64,000 nucleotides of DNA. Source: Halictus rubicundus (lineage: Eukaryota; Arthropoda; Insecta; Hymenoptera; Halictidae). Shown here piece after piece: positions 24,913 to 36,106 of this stretch. How positions within the stretch are numbered: the first letter of the stretch is position 1; each line of letters begins with the position of its first letter. Below the pieces are notes generated by a model that made no database searches, was not told where the DNA came from, and was given only the letters and a program-made list of their open reading frames with translations. The stretch covers positions 5,069,822 through 5,133,821 of the forward strand of contig NC_135158.1 in the NCBI RefSeq assembly GCF_050948215.1, read 5' to 3'. The translations under genes were made by a program, and so were the position numbers.

Positions 24913-26366
24913 GTTTCAGGAAGAAATAACACCTCATCGTTCTCTCGAGGCCACTATACGGATATGCTCGCGGGCGAGTGAATTACAACCGGCGCGCGTG
25001 CACGCGCGTGAACGCCGAGCGGATTCGAACGGGCAGGAACATGTACCTCGGCCGAAAATTTATTTAGACCCTCGCGGCGCTCGATCGTTAAACGATCCCC
25101 CTTGGATCCTTTTTCCAGCGAGATCGATAAAAGTATCCGTGTATCAAGGAGGAGAGAGTTTACGAGCCGGAACGCTCGATAATTACTGTATGGTAACCGA
25201 TGATGGATAGTGAGTACAGGATCTTGGGGGATGTGTTTAGGGGATGGGATGGTAGTAGGCAGCTTTTGAACGGTGGTTAGGGGGAAAAATCACCAGTTTT
25301 TTAATTATATTTAATAAGAAGAATTTCGACCAGTAAAAAGCTATTAAGAATAATGTGTAATGTGTTAACTCGTCAGAATTTTCATGTATCAAACATAATT
25401 CCCTAGCAACCGTCGACTGATATTAACTCACTTCAGAGGTTCTCAACGAAGGAAACAATTGTTTCATTGGAGCATCGCATGCGCCAATCCGCCAGAATCA
25501 ATAATCTATCGTCGAGAAACGCTTAATTAATTGCGATCATAATCATCTGCGGGGCTGGGGCACCGTGTATTACCTTGACAAAAGTGCCGGGCTTAATCGT
25601 CGTTCATCATCGTGCCTCGTGACTGCATAAATCGCGGTAACAACGAAATGAATAGGTACGTCGAAGCGTTTCACGAGTTCCTAATAAACGGTCCGCTCGG
25701 GCCCAGCCACAGAGAGGAAAAGAGAGAGGAGGAGAGAGTTTCCTCTCGGAGGATTCGCGCGATTCCCGTCCCGTTTTTCTGCGTCGCCTGGTCGTTAATA
25801 AATGTGAAAGCGAACGGGGAAAACGCTTCGAAAAATCTGCACCGTAAAAGATGCATCCAACTCGAGAGCGAACGATGCTCGGAATTCGAGCCTCGAAAGT
25901 GCAATTGATGGTGTGCCTATATACTTTTGTGCGTTGTGTATACCCGCGCACATAGCTGCATTGTGTGCATCGTTGGATCGTAACGATTATAGTAATTACA
26001 CCGATATTACTGCGCGAGGTCTAGGGGAAACGAGTTGAACTTCGTGAAAGTGATTGTTGCCTGACTGCGACGCGGGTCTCGGTATTCTTGTAATTAGCAC
26101 TTACTTTTGCGAGAGAACCAGCGTGGTAAATGGACAAAGGTTCCATGCAGAAAAATCTCTAGATTCTCTTACGAACGACTATCTTCCCTTCTCATCCGTT
26201 CAGATAGTCAAGGCTGCGCTGTATTGTGGATTAAACGACTGAGTTCGATATCATTGTATAGTGAATTCTCGATATATGTCACCAACGCGGGTCTTGCCAG
26301 CGTCGTATATCGTCTAGGACACATGCACTCCTCGGCGTCCGAGGCCTCTCGAGCTTCGTGGTCCCT

Positions 26367-26384
26367 CGCGGGGTATACCCCGCG
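26367..26384. repeat. Perfect 18-bp palindrome
   Basis: CGCGGGGTATACCCCGCG reads the same on both strands without a spacer. Confidence 0.85.
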
Positions 26385-26448
26385 GTAGTGGGGATAATTC
26401 CACGACGTTTATCGTCCATGCCTTGGCGACATATATAGAGAAAACACG

Positions 26449-26510
26449 GATTAGTTGGTAAAGGTTTCATAAAAGTATAATCAAAAACAGGAATGTTTTG
26501 CATTGGAAAT
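26449..26510 (+). repeat. Dispersed repeat, tail fragment
   Basis: GTTGGTAAAGGTTTCATAAA and the following A/T-rich tail to GTTTTGCATTGG match the end of the copy at 34618. The front part is missing. Confidence 0.4.
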
Positions 26511-26905
26511 CTCGATCGAAGCGTTACTGTGGTCAACTTTTTAACATTGCCTAAATGATAGAGTGGCTCGAGTCGTCTAGGGTTAATAAACGGATCAGAC
26601 AGACGGATCAGCGGGTAAAAGGATCCTCGAATTATCCTCGGTGTTCGGCGAACCTTCGCGAAACGGGGAACGGCAGTCTACCTGCAGTTTACAGCCACCG
26701 GTCCCCTCGACCCGGTGAAACACATACCGTCGAATCGGCAGACCAATAACGCGGATACCTAGTCCGCCCACGTGGTACCGGTCCCTGGACGAGCATACAC
26801 ACGGGCACGTAATTTCGCGAGCGTGCGGGAACAAAGGGGGCAGGGTACGAAGAAGGAAACGAGACACCGGTTTTCCAGCGGGCTGCATTCATGAGCCCGA
26901 ATGAA

Positions 26906-26929
26906 CGAGTCGAGTCGAGTCGAGTCGAG
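26906..26929 (+). repeat. (CGAGT)n pentanucleotide repeat
   Basis: Nearly five perfect units of CGAGT. Confidence 0.9.
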
Positions 26930-26985
26930 CTGAACGCGAGTCGCGCGCGACCACGAATTAAGCCTGTCTCCGGCCGTGAGTATGT

Positions 26986-27285
26986 ACACTACCGTGCAGA
27001 AGTATTTTAGACGCGGATACGTGTCGCTTATACACTCCCTGAAAATTTCATCTGCTATGAAAATCCCAATTTTTCATGATTTTTTCCCTCCAAAATATAC
27101 AGTTTTAAAACATTAAAAGATTAATATGTTAAAGAACACATTAATGTTTAAAATATTAAAAGAATTTAGAAATACTGTTGTATTATAGTCAATCATTAAA
27201 ACATCAAATAGTGCGAACGGAAAATCTTTGAATGATCCGAGCGTGCGGAATGATCGGATCACTTTTGGGTCACCCTGTATTTCAT
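26986..27285 (+). mobile_element. Possible degenerate Tc1-like transposon remnant
   Basis: ACCGTGCAGAAGTATTTTAG at 26992 resembles the terminal repeat of Tc1-like elements. It is followed by about 250 bp of AT-rich DNA ending near GGGTCACCCTGTAT at 27268, a sequence also typical of insect transposon ends. The two ends do not match each other well and no transposase frame is present, so this could be two unrelated end-like matches. Confidence 0.3.
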
Positions 27286-27611
27286 CTGTAATGCCTTTAA
27301 ATCTTCAAAAATGTCCATGGCGTTTGATACGGTTTTAAAGAAGTTACCGTGTTCGAAATATTAATTTGAGCGACAGAGTGAGGGTCCGGGAAAATTTTGT
27401 ACGGTATTGTAAGAACACCATGCGACAACGTACGACACGCGAGTGTCGTCGGGCCCCGTGTCGGGTCGCGATTTACGGTGAATGGGCCCGTCACGTGGGT
27501 GTAATCGGTTGGACGGTGCCGATCGGGATGAATCGATGAGCGTGACGCCCCGGCGCGGTGCTGCGACTCGCTCGTCCCCCGTTTAATTTCACGGAACGAC
27601 GCGTCCCGGGG

Positions 27612-27664
27612 CCCCGTGAAAGCTAGGTCCCTCGGTCCCCGAGTCCCCTCAGTGTTTCACGGGG
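27612..27664. repeat. Inverted repeat, 10-bp arms with 33-bp loop
   Basis: CCCCGTGAAA (27612-27621) and TTTCACGGGG (27655-27664) are perfect reverse complements. Further CCCGTGAA and TTTCACG copies follow at once, so alternative pairings exist. Confidence 0.7.
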
Positions 27665-28010
27665 TCCCGTGAATGCGACTTTCACGCCCGTGCCCCGTCG
27701 CCGGCGACTCATTTGCAACACAATGCACGAGGAAGTGTGCGAGAGCAACGTTCGCTTTTCAATGGTCCCCGGCTGACGCCGAGGATCCACGCCGATCGAT
27801 ACGATGGGCCCTATAGGCTCCGAGGGGCCCGTTCCTCTTGGAGTGGGCGGAAGGATTTTTAAAGCTGAGAATACGAATGGTTGCATTCAAGTCGCGAATT
27901 TGCAGGAATTTTTGATCTGTGGTACTGAGAAGACGAGGGAAAAGCTCGGAGAGATGAGAAAGAGTGGGAGTGGAGACGTTTAGTAACAGAACTTTGTTTA
28001 TAATTAATTT

Positions 28011-28136
28011 TGTATGAAACTTTTATTGGAACATTCGGCACACCTTTCTGATTAAAATGATACCAAACACGGTTCCATTTGGTTCGTATTTACTCGTATA
28101 ATCCATGATAGAGTGGAACCTCTGCTATCCGAACCC
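28011..28136 (-). repeat. Dispersed repeat, single arm
   Basis: Inverse orientation: ATGAAACTTTTATTGGAAC, then GATTAAAATGATACCAAAC, ACTCGTATAATCCATGATA and GTGGAACCTCTGCTATCCG. Confidence 0.6.
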
Positions 28137-28552
28137 GGGCCGTCAAAGAAATAGACTGCGGATTTTCGTGCACAATAAAAATTATATTAATTACAGGGTA
28201 CAGTTGCTATGTTTTTCATCACGTATGACCACATCGTATCATCTTTGATAAAATCAATTTTGATCACTGACAGAAATAATTGATGTGTTCACGTCAAGCG
28301 AATATACTGTGCCGTGAAAATAATACACTGTATTGTTGAAACGCAGTGAAACCGTACGATGCAGTCCGAAAACGGTCGAATGAACGCGGACTAGCCGGAA
28401 CGAAACGGGAAAAGTTGCAGAGACCGCAAGGGGTTAACTGCGAGAGGCTCCGGCGCATCGTCGGCCATAAAATCGCGAGAGCTCGTGCGCTCGTGCACAA
28501 GTGTCGCCGGTGCATGTGTCGGGGATGCATATGTCGGTGCAACGAGTTCTCT

Positions 28553-28582
28553 CTCGCGCGTGCGCGCGCGCGTTCTCGCCCA
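28553..28582 (+). repeat. (CG/TG)n alternating tract
   Basis: CTCGCGCGTGCGCGCGCGCG within the CpG-rich block at 27,400-29,000. Confidence 0.75.
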
Positions 28583-29101
28583 CGCTCCGCTCCTACACGC
28601 TCTGTCTCTGGTTGCAAGTTGCACGCACGCGGCGCGACACTCTCGGCCGTTCTTCGGTTCATTCAGTCGTTCGAATCCTTCTTTCATTCAAGGCCCGATA
28701 CACTTCGATCGCAGCGGCGTGTACGAGCGACTCGTAGATAGCCACGCGAGCGAGTGTACACGAGCGAACGAGTATGCGAGTCGCATTATCGGAGGCGAAA
28801 CTTACGCGGCGTCCCTTGTGCAACCGCGGTTAACCGGTGTCCCGAAAGCATCGCGGTTCTCACGGTTCCTCGGGAGGGGAACCACACGCTCGCGTAAATT
28901 AACGCCGATAATTACTGCACTGTTCGCTCGCGGCGATTAATTAACACCGCGCGGAAAGTGGGAAACTCGCGCGCCGAGCGTGTGGATCGACTGGTCCAGT
29001 TCCATCGACCGATTAACTGTTTGCAATACCGTAATTGCTAGACTGCGGATAAACATTAGCTGCTGTACCATTGATTATCGAAGATTAGAACCGACGATAT
29101 C

Positions 29102-29215
29102 AGTTCGGATGGTCGAGGTTCCACTAAATCGTCACTTGCAGAGGCGAATACGCTTCGAATGGCGTCGTGTCTGGTCTCATTTTGATCGGAAAAATGTCAC
29201 GGATCTGTTGATAAT
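29102..29215 (+). repeat. Dispersed repeat, single arm
   Basis: GTTCGGATGGTCGAGGTTCC opens a diverged copy that continues with GGCGTCGTGTCTGGTCTC and CGGAAAAATGTCACGGAT. Confidence 0.5.
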
Positions 29216-29499
29216 CATTTCAATCTTGCAACTCATTTTGCCTAATGGCAAATATTATAATTGCAACAGCAAGTTAGAATAGAGAGACAGACCCCGGTGG
29301 TTCTGGTATTGAATAGAACGGGTTACTCATTGGTGTTGGCGAGAACAGCGGCACACGCAATCTGCTGGGTTTGCCGTATTTTTCGGGTTTCGATAAAATC
29401 GGGCTCACGTACGCGCTCGCGGCGTCGACCGATTTGAATTGAAGCGATCGACAGCGTGATCGTGCGGCGTGTTACACCAACAGAGAAGGATGTAGAAAG

Positions 29500-29536
29500 A
29501 AAGAGAGAAAGAGGGAGAGAGAGAGAGAGAGAGAGA
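29500..29536 (+). repeat. (GA)n microsatellite
   Basis: AGAGAGAAAGAGGGAGAGAG and further GA units. Confidence 0.9.
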
Positions 29537-30654
29537 ACAAGACAAAAACCGGGCCAGCCTGTAAAGCATCGGTCGAACGTGACACGGCGCGGCGCACCGA
29601 ACAAATTGCTTTCCGTTAATATCGCGCGACGATCTGTAACAATAACGGTCTCGATTACATTTTACGACACGTGTACCCGTATTATCGGTCGGCGAAGGTG
29701 TCGCCGCGCCGGGTTACAGGTCCTCTCAGATAAATGCACACGTTCCAAGTTGGGCAACACACCACGGATCGTTGCCCCGGGCTCCGAACGATTGGTGCAA
29801 CCTCTCTCTCTCGAAGGGTACGACGACGCCGTAGAAAAGCGAGAGTCGGGGCCCCGAGGTGAGACCGTTAATGCCATTCAGGCGAATTAACCGGCCGAAC
29901 GGTATATAATTTTCGCGTAATTAGTCGGCCGACGGCCATCCATTACCGGACCCCGGTCCTCGTCATAGTGCGCGTCGCTTGTGTTCCTTAATTAATTCGA
30001 ACGATTCCGCCTAACCGCCCCCTCCACCTCGCGCTGCCAGTAAATTTCGGCCTGCTTCTTGCTTGCGGTGCTTTCCATCAAATTATTGACTGCCGATTTT
30101 TATGCACTTAAGCACTCGGAAAGCGTCCACGTGCAAGCATCACATCGTCCTCGTTTATCCCCATTTTTTGCGATTTTTCACTAGAGTGTGGATTTCATGC
30201 GTTTATGGGGAAAGCGAGTGGTTGAAACACGAAACGATAAGAAATTGAAGCTTCATTCATCCTTCATTCGTTGATTGAATTTTAATTTCAGTTTTACGTT
30301 GAACTAAATTCTACGGTAACCTCGGCGCCTTCACGCAACACGTTCACGAGCTATGTTAATTAAATTTATTGATGGTCTAATGAACAGAACTTGTTCTGGC
30401 AATTTTCGTTCGGTGTGCCTCTGCTCGATCGCTATACTCGAAAACCGGCACAAAGGATACACCTGACCAGGATAATTTGCACAAGCAGCTCGACAACAAG
30501 TGGTGCAATCGAGCTCAAACCGCTTGCAACTCACGCGTTATGTTTTAAACTCGTACCAGCAGATTTTTATTATGCATCTTCCATTTATTCGTCGGGAGGG
30601 ACTCGCTCGTGTTTTTTCTTTTTCGAATACTTGCCCGAAATCTTTCTTGCCCGA

Positions 30655-30700
30655 CTCTTCTCTCTCTCTTTCTCTCTCTCTCTGCTACTCTCTCTTTCTC
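30655..30700 (+). repeat. (TC)n microsatellite
   Basis: Interrupted CT repeat, CTCTTCTCTCTCTTTCTCTC and on. Confidence 0.9.
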
Positions 30701-31154
30701 CGTCGCGTAACTTCGGGTTGCAATCTTTTCGCGCACTCCTCGAGATTAAATATCGTTCGCCTTGAAACAGTGGAAGTTACTTTCACGGTTCTCGTTGCGC
30801 TCGCTGCGACCCAATTAACCGAGAGAAACCTTCCCCGACAATTAACCCTGGCTTGTCCAATGGAAAACAGCGAAGAAAGGATACGCGTAAATTTTGCATC
30901 CACTACTCCACCCTTACGTCAACGTAAATTGGTCGATTCTATGGTCGGCTTGACCCACTATAGCTTCGCGCAATTTGAAAGTCGTGCACTGATACGTGAA
31001 TACAGTAATGCCTCGATATATGTATAAGCCGTTCACTAAATCGATTAACCGCGTTTCAAGTTTTCGCACATTTTTCTGCCAACACTTGATCGACTAAGGT
31101 CGTTGATCGATAGTATCGTTGAAACGAATCTGGTAATCCCTCTTTTATTTATAA

Positions 31155-31385
31155 TCATTTTTCTATGATCTTTTTACCAACATATTCCCGACAGTTTCCC
31201 GATGAAAATGACACCAAACACGATACCGTTCCATATTTCAACTGTGATTTATCACACTGTGAAGTCCGGGTTGCTCGGTTCGGATAATAGAGGTGACACT
31301 TCGTGCGATCCAAATTGTGCCGTGTTGGGTATCGTTTTAATCGGAAAAGTGTCAGGAATGTGTTGGTAAAAGTTTCATAAAAAAG
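31155..31385. repeat. Palindromic dispersed repeat
   Basis: Left arm 31155-31245 (TTTTTACCAACATATTCCCG ... ACACCAAACACGATACC) and right arm 31278-31385 (GTTCGGATAATAGAGGTG ... GTGTTGGTAAAAGTTTCAT) face each other around a short centre, the same foldback layout as at 5545 and 38350. Confidence 0.6.
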
Positions 31386-34300
31386 TTATTATCCTTTTTG
31401 ATCAAGACACAGAAAAGTAATAGAAGGATGCTACAACTCCTAACGCCCTACAAGTCCAAAGAAGATTGACACTGACGGTACACTAAAATTGTAGAAAAAT
31501 GCTCAGAGGTCCAGTACAATGGAGACAACGTCGAATTGAAGGCATAAGGTGGCCAGCAAGGCGAAACGGAGTGAAAATTTCGCTGGACATTCGGCATTGT
31601 AGAAGACAAAACCCGATCCGGCAGGATGTCCCGTGTTCGGCGGCGTTTCACCGCAATTGCGGGAGCGAGAAGGCGTATCGGCCCTTATTCCCACGGAAGA
31701 AGAAAAACCCCTGGGATCGGCTCGTTACGATCGGTGGTCGCCGGTGCACGACGGGCACACACCGACCACCGTTCCAAGCTCCCCCAAGATTACCATCTCC
31801 GCCGCCTGGCTACAAGCTTCTACATGTATATCCTCTGGCTGCACGTATAGCCGCTCCTAGGCTCCGTACGGTTTTTTCGCCGGGGGATTATACGTGCCCG
31901 AGATCGTGGATCTCACGAGGGCGCTGAAAGGCACGGCCTCGCCGTTTTATTTTATGCGGCCACGATACGTACGTGGCATGCGTCCGCTACGTGTCCGGCA
32001 TAACGCGCCGGGAAAACCGGGGGCCCGATAGATCGCGAGATTGCGTCTGGACGTCGCGAAACGTCCGCGAAACGTCCACCGTTTCGGATGACCCTCTACC
32101 TTCATTGAGTAACGCGGCCTTGTTTCGAGTCAGTTCCGTTCTCGTTGCGCAACCGCGTCCTTTCATACCGATGTTTATTTGGGGACGCTCGTTTCTGGCC
32201 CTTACCGAATTTTTCACAACGAAAATCGCACCATTGTGGGCAAAATTTCCGACGGAAAGAGGAGGCGCTTGACCGACTAGTAACTGGGAAAGTGTGAAAA
32301 TGACAATGACAGTTTGGAAGATTTAATTAATCCGCTCGACACAACTGCGTTTTGAATTCACTCGGATAAAAAGCTCATCCTCTACAGAGCATTGTAAATG
32401 TGAATTTTTAACGACAATGACCACTTCGATTAGGTTAACAATCATCCCGTACCCTGCCCAAAGGTTCACTTTTACTACACGAGGTTGCTGATCGGACTCT
32501 CGATTGGAGCAAGACGCTTTTCAGACTCGAGGCTGATCCTCTTGTCGATCTTCGAGCAGAGCTTTCTCCGTGTCGTCTTTCATCGCGTTTCAGCGTACGT
32601 TTATCTCCGTACGTGCGTCACAATGATCTCTTCATTGGGCCGGTGGGTGCGAGGCTTGTTCCCAAGTAATCCGAATCCGCGGTCATCCGGACGCAGATAA
32701 CAAAGCAATAAACGGAACGATCCGCTGCCGACCGTTTACGAGCTTTCGTGGATAATTGTAATTAAGTTACGCACCACCTTTTTCTCGTAATATCTTGACT
32801 CGTTTCCTGTCTTCCCGTTACGCCGATATCGACTCGGTTTCCGTTATCTTTTTGGCGGAGGTCAGTGCATACAGAATGCGGTCTATCTGGCGGTTGGTAG
32901 GTCTCAATGAATTGTTTTGTTTCACGGAGATCTTCGGGAAAATCGCAATGTAACGCGATACGACGATAGAATGTACAGGCATACGTAGACAAAAGAAATT
33001 CTCGTTTAGTTCAATTGGGGCTTGATTCAAATTAAATGTTAACTGGTTATACCGTGGTACAAAATTTCTGTACAATAAATCTACTTTATTGCAAATATCA
33101 AGTTTCTTTAACTTCTGCAGAACATTTGGATTATTTCGTCTTAAATCGTGTACTCGAAGGTGCCTGAGAAAATTTGTACAGAATTTCAGGAAGGTGCTAG
33201 TACGATAACTGGTAATCTGAGCAAATACTGTACTACTGGAGGGTTAGGTAAATATAGTATCAAGAAATTTATTTAGTAAAGTAACCGTTATTTACTTTAT
33301 ACTGTCACGCAGAAATCGCCGTGTATTTATACAACGAAGATCATTAGACTGGGTTACTTTTACTTTAAAGAGGAAGTCAACATCAGCGCCAGCTATCAAC
33401 ATTAAACCCGATAATTCCATACGAGTATAAACAGAACCGACTAAATTATAATAAAAATATACAAGCCACATGAAACTTAACCCACTCGTACAAAGCAGAA
33501 TTTCATTCCCATTAGAAACCGCGACCCAATCTTCCGTTCACGAATTAATTAATGCAGCGCTCTACGGTCACAATAAAACCGATACTTTATCATACGATTT
33601 CCGTAAGAATGCGAGTCAAGGAAGCATTCGCTTAACTAATTAATTTCCGCGAAAGGTAAACCAGATCGGAAGAACAATAATTTTGGGATTCAGACAGACG
33701 TAGTCTAGAATGAACAGGATTATTATCGTGGGGGATCGATATTAATTTCCAGACACACGGCGATACACCATAAACGCGACTCCGTCGGGTTTCATGGAGA
33801 ACGGTATGTGGAAGAAATGAATGTTTGCGCTGCCCACACTTAACGGGGCACATAATTAAACTAAACCGCAGTTTTCTACGGGCGACTTTCTCCGCGGCTC
33901 GCAGGAAATCGATCGTAAAGGCCCCGAAGGCTGCCAATCGGCGGCCATCCGACGATCAATTTATGTTTCCTCAGCGGCGGAAAGGTAGCCGGTCAGAGTT
34001 TTCCTCTCTCACGGATTGGGAAATTAAAACGGAAATTGCCAGACGGCGCCAGACCCAGATAATACTTATCGAAGTACCGAGTGGACAATCCTCAGGGTGT
34101 GCTCCTCCTCCTTCGCGAGCTGTTATCGCACGGCGCACAAATACCGATTATCTTTCCCGAGTCGAGTTCACCAGGCGAAACACCGTGGAATCTCGAGACC
34201 GGCAACAATAGCCCCGTATAAATCAGGATGTCATTTTGCTCGCGCTGGATGCGTCGTCGGTTTCCTGTATATTTAGCCGAACCTCTGACGCGACGCAGAT

Positions 34301-34617
34301 TAGAATCGTCACTTGAAAAATCGCGATAACACCTTGACGTACCTGGCCAGACGATCATTGTCGCGAATGTGTATCGATTACGTGGGATACGATTTTTTTT
34401 CCACGCGTGCCCCCTCGTTTCCTTGAAAAATGAAATCGAATGAGTCACCAGACTGGTCACCGAGTCTGCTTCCTTTGGACTTGAATGTATTTTATTAACA
34501 AATTTCAACATAATTTTTTGTTTGGCAGTATGTTAGATTGTGGCTTTTTTTCTAGTTGAGATGATACCCATTGTACCATATAATTTCTATTACCCAAACA
34601 TTTATCCTCCACTGACC

Positions 34618-34755
34618 AGTTCGGATAATCGAGGCTCCACTATATCGTGGATTAAACGAGTAAATAGGATCCAAACTGTGCCACGCTTGGTATCATGTTA
34701 ATCAGGAAAATGCGACGAATGTGCTGGTAGAAGTTTCACGAAAATATAATTATAA
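34618..34755 (+). repeat. Dispersed repeat, single arm
   Basis: A well-kept copy: GTTCGGATAATCGAGGCTCC, TATCGTGGATTAAACGAG, GGTATCATGTTAATCAGG, then GTGCTGGTAGAAGTTTCAC. Confidence 0.65.
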
Positions 34756-35507
34756 AGAAAAATGTTCTATCATTGGAATACGACAAGGATCGAACCGGGA
34801 GAGATTCAGACTTTTAACGAAAAAGTTCCTAAAAGTATATAAAATTTCGACGAGTAAACTCTGACTAAAAAATGAATTTTTTTTGCCCGATTTTTTGCAC
34901 CAGGGTGTTCGATTGTTTCTGCATATCTACACGTGGCGTGACCGAAGTTGTCGAGCTACGTTTAGGATTCTGGGAAGCGCGTCCAATATTTGTGGAGGAT
35001 TATCGCGTGTCTGTTTCCCATGACTCCGTCACTTCTCCGGAGAGGAAGATAAGCTATTAAACAATGCTCTTCCAGGTGAGCGTATTATCATTGCCAAAAA
35101 CGGAGCCTGACGCGGCCGGCTCTCTCGCCGGTTATTGCGTACATACGCCACGCCCCCGCCTCTATCCTACATAAGCCACATAACCGCGAACTTCGAATTC
35201 GGAAGTCGTGTAGGTGTTCCTCTGACTCAGAGAACCGACTGTCTTCGTTTTCCAATCGTATCCGGCTTGACTTGGTCAGGAATACCCTTGTCTCGGAGAA
35301 CAATCGGAATTTCAATTGGGAAAAATGTTGGATGGCATCGGGGCCCATCACAATGTCTGCCATCTTGTTCTTTTCATCTTCAGAAACGAGACGTAACGCC
35401 TAGCAATCGTATTATTATGAAGTCGTACCGGTCGCACCTTATTATTGATTGAACATTTTACCATCTTCTATCAGCCAGTGTAAACTGGACTCTTTATTTT
35501 AATAATT

Positions 35508-35635
35508 TTCTTTAAGTAATTATATTTTATCAGTTTTCCATCCAAAAGAACTATTTAACAAGTGAACACTCTTCTTTAAATAATTATATTTCAACACTTT
35601 TGTATTCAAAAGAACTGTTTAACGATATGATACAA
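35508..35635 (+). repeat. Tandem duplication, period 64 bp
   Basis: TTCTTTAAGTAATTATATTT...CCAAAAGAACTATTTAAC is followed by TTCTTTAAATAATTATATTT...TCAAAAGAACTGTTTAAC. AT-rich, non-coding. Confidence 0.7.
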
Positions 35636-35957
35636 AGAATATCTCATAGATCATTTAATCGATCATTTCCCATCTCAGTCATTCCCCTACGAATTCAAGC
35701 GAGTCCCATAAAAATTCGCCACAAAACGCTATTAATGTCGTCAGGCAACATTAAGCAGATAAGAAGAATCTTTCACGAGAAAGATTCACTATGTGGCTCT
35801 CGGAGGCCAGTAACCCTAATCGCAGTGACAGAGAACTGACTTACCGTTCGTTGGTAAAATCGTTTCGAGAGATCTAATTTATCAGGATGTATTTATCAGA
35901 GAGTTGTAATTTAAGAAAATATAGATGTTATTGGAACATGCATGGATTGGGACTCAC

Positions 35958-36106
35958 CATTGATGTAAACTTCTGCGTTGACTAGTGTTTCCTCGTCGTC
36001 TGTGTCCGGTCCTAGGGACACTGGGGTGTAAACCATGGAATCTCGCGCCCTCATTTTGTTAGTTTCTAAATTGACGATGGCTCCTGACGGTGCATTCGCC
36101 GGTCAG
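35958..36106 (-). CDS. Start-codon exon of an unidentified gene
   Basis: An exon on the minus strand with a strong acceptor (TTAATGATTTTTTCAG) at 36107 and a strong donor (GGTGAGTCC) at 35957. It opens with 52 nt of 5' UTR, then ATG at 36054 and 32 codons (MRARDSMVYTPVSLG, then an acidic PDTDDEE and LVNAEVYIN), ending in phase 1. A second Met at codon 7 sits in a better context (ACCATGG). The acceptor before the start implies a 5' UTR intron with a promoter further right. The next exon must lie to the left but was not found within the window. I cannot name the family. The acidic cytosolic-looking N terminus would fit a membrane transporter or adaptor, but that is a guess. Confidence 0.55.

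Larger units (their letters stand above)
19261..27399. other. Non-coding stretch
   Basis: Alternating GC-rich (19,300-19,700; 21,750-22,050; 23,700-24,100; 24,780-25,100; 26,600-26,960) and AT-rich DNA. It contains the repeat copies at 21407 and 26449 and the 10-bp array at 23868. No exon supported. Confidence 0.45.
27400..29000. promoter_or_regulatory. CpG-rich block with initiator-like site, possible promoter
   Basis: Two GC-rich parts around a repeat copy. The second (28,340-29,000) has an arthropod initiator-like TTCAGTCG at 28,662-28,669 on the plus strand, followed by pyrimidine-rich DNA and repeated CGAGCGA motifs, resembling an insect 5' UTR. No donor or coding exon could be tied to it. 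Confidence 0.25.
29216..35507. other. Non-coding stretch
   Basis: Holds microsatellites, the palindromic repeat at 31155 and the single arm at 34618. 31,500-32,200 is CpG-rich with overlapping chance frames on both strands. 33,050-33,600 is AT-rich. No exon supported. Confidence 0.45.

Noticed and set aside
34785..34810. tRNA B-box-like GGTTCGATCC on the minus strand
   Set aside because: Flanking bases do not form a T-arm stem and no A-box or acceptor stem was found, so it is neither a tRNA nor a clear tRNA-derived SINE.
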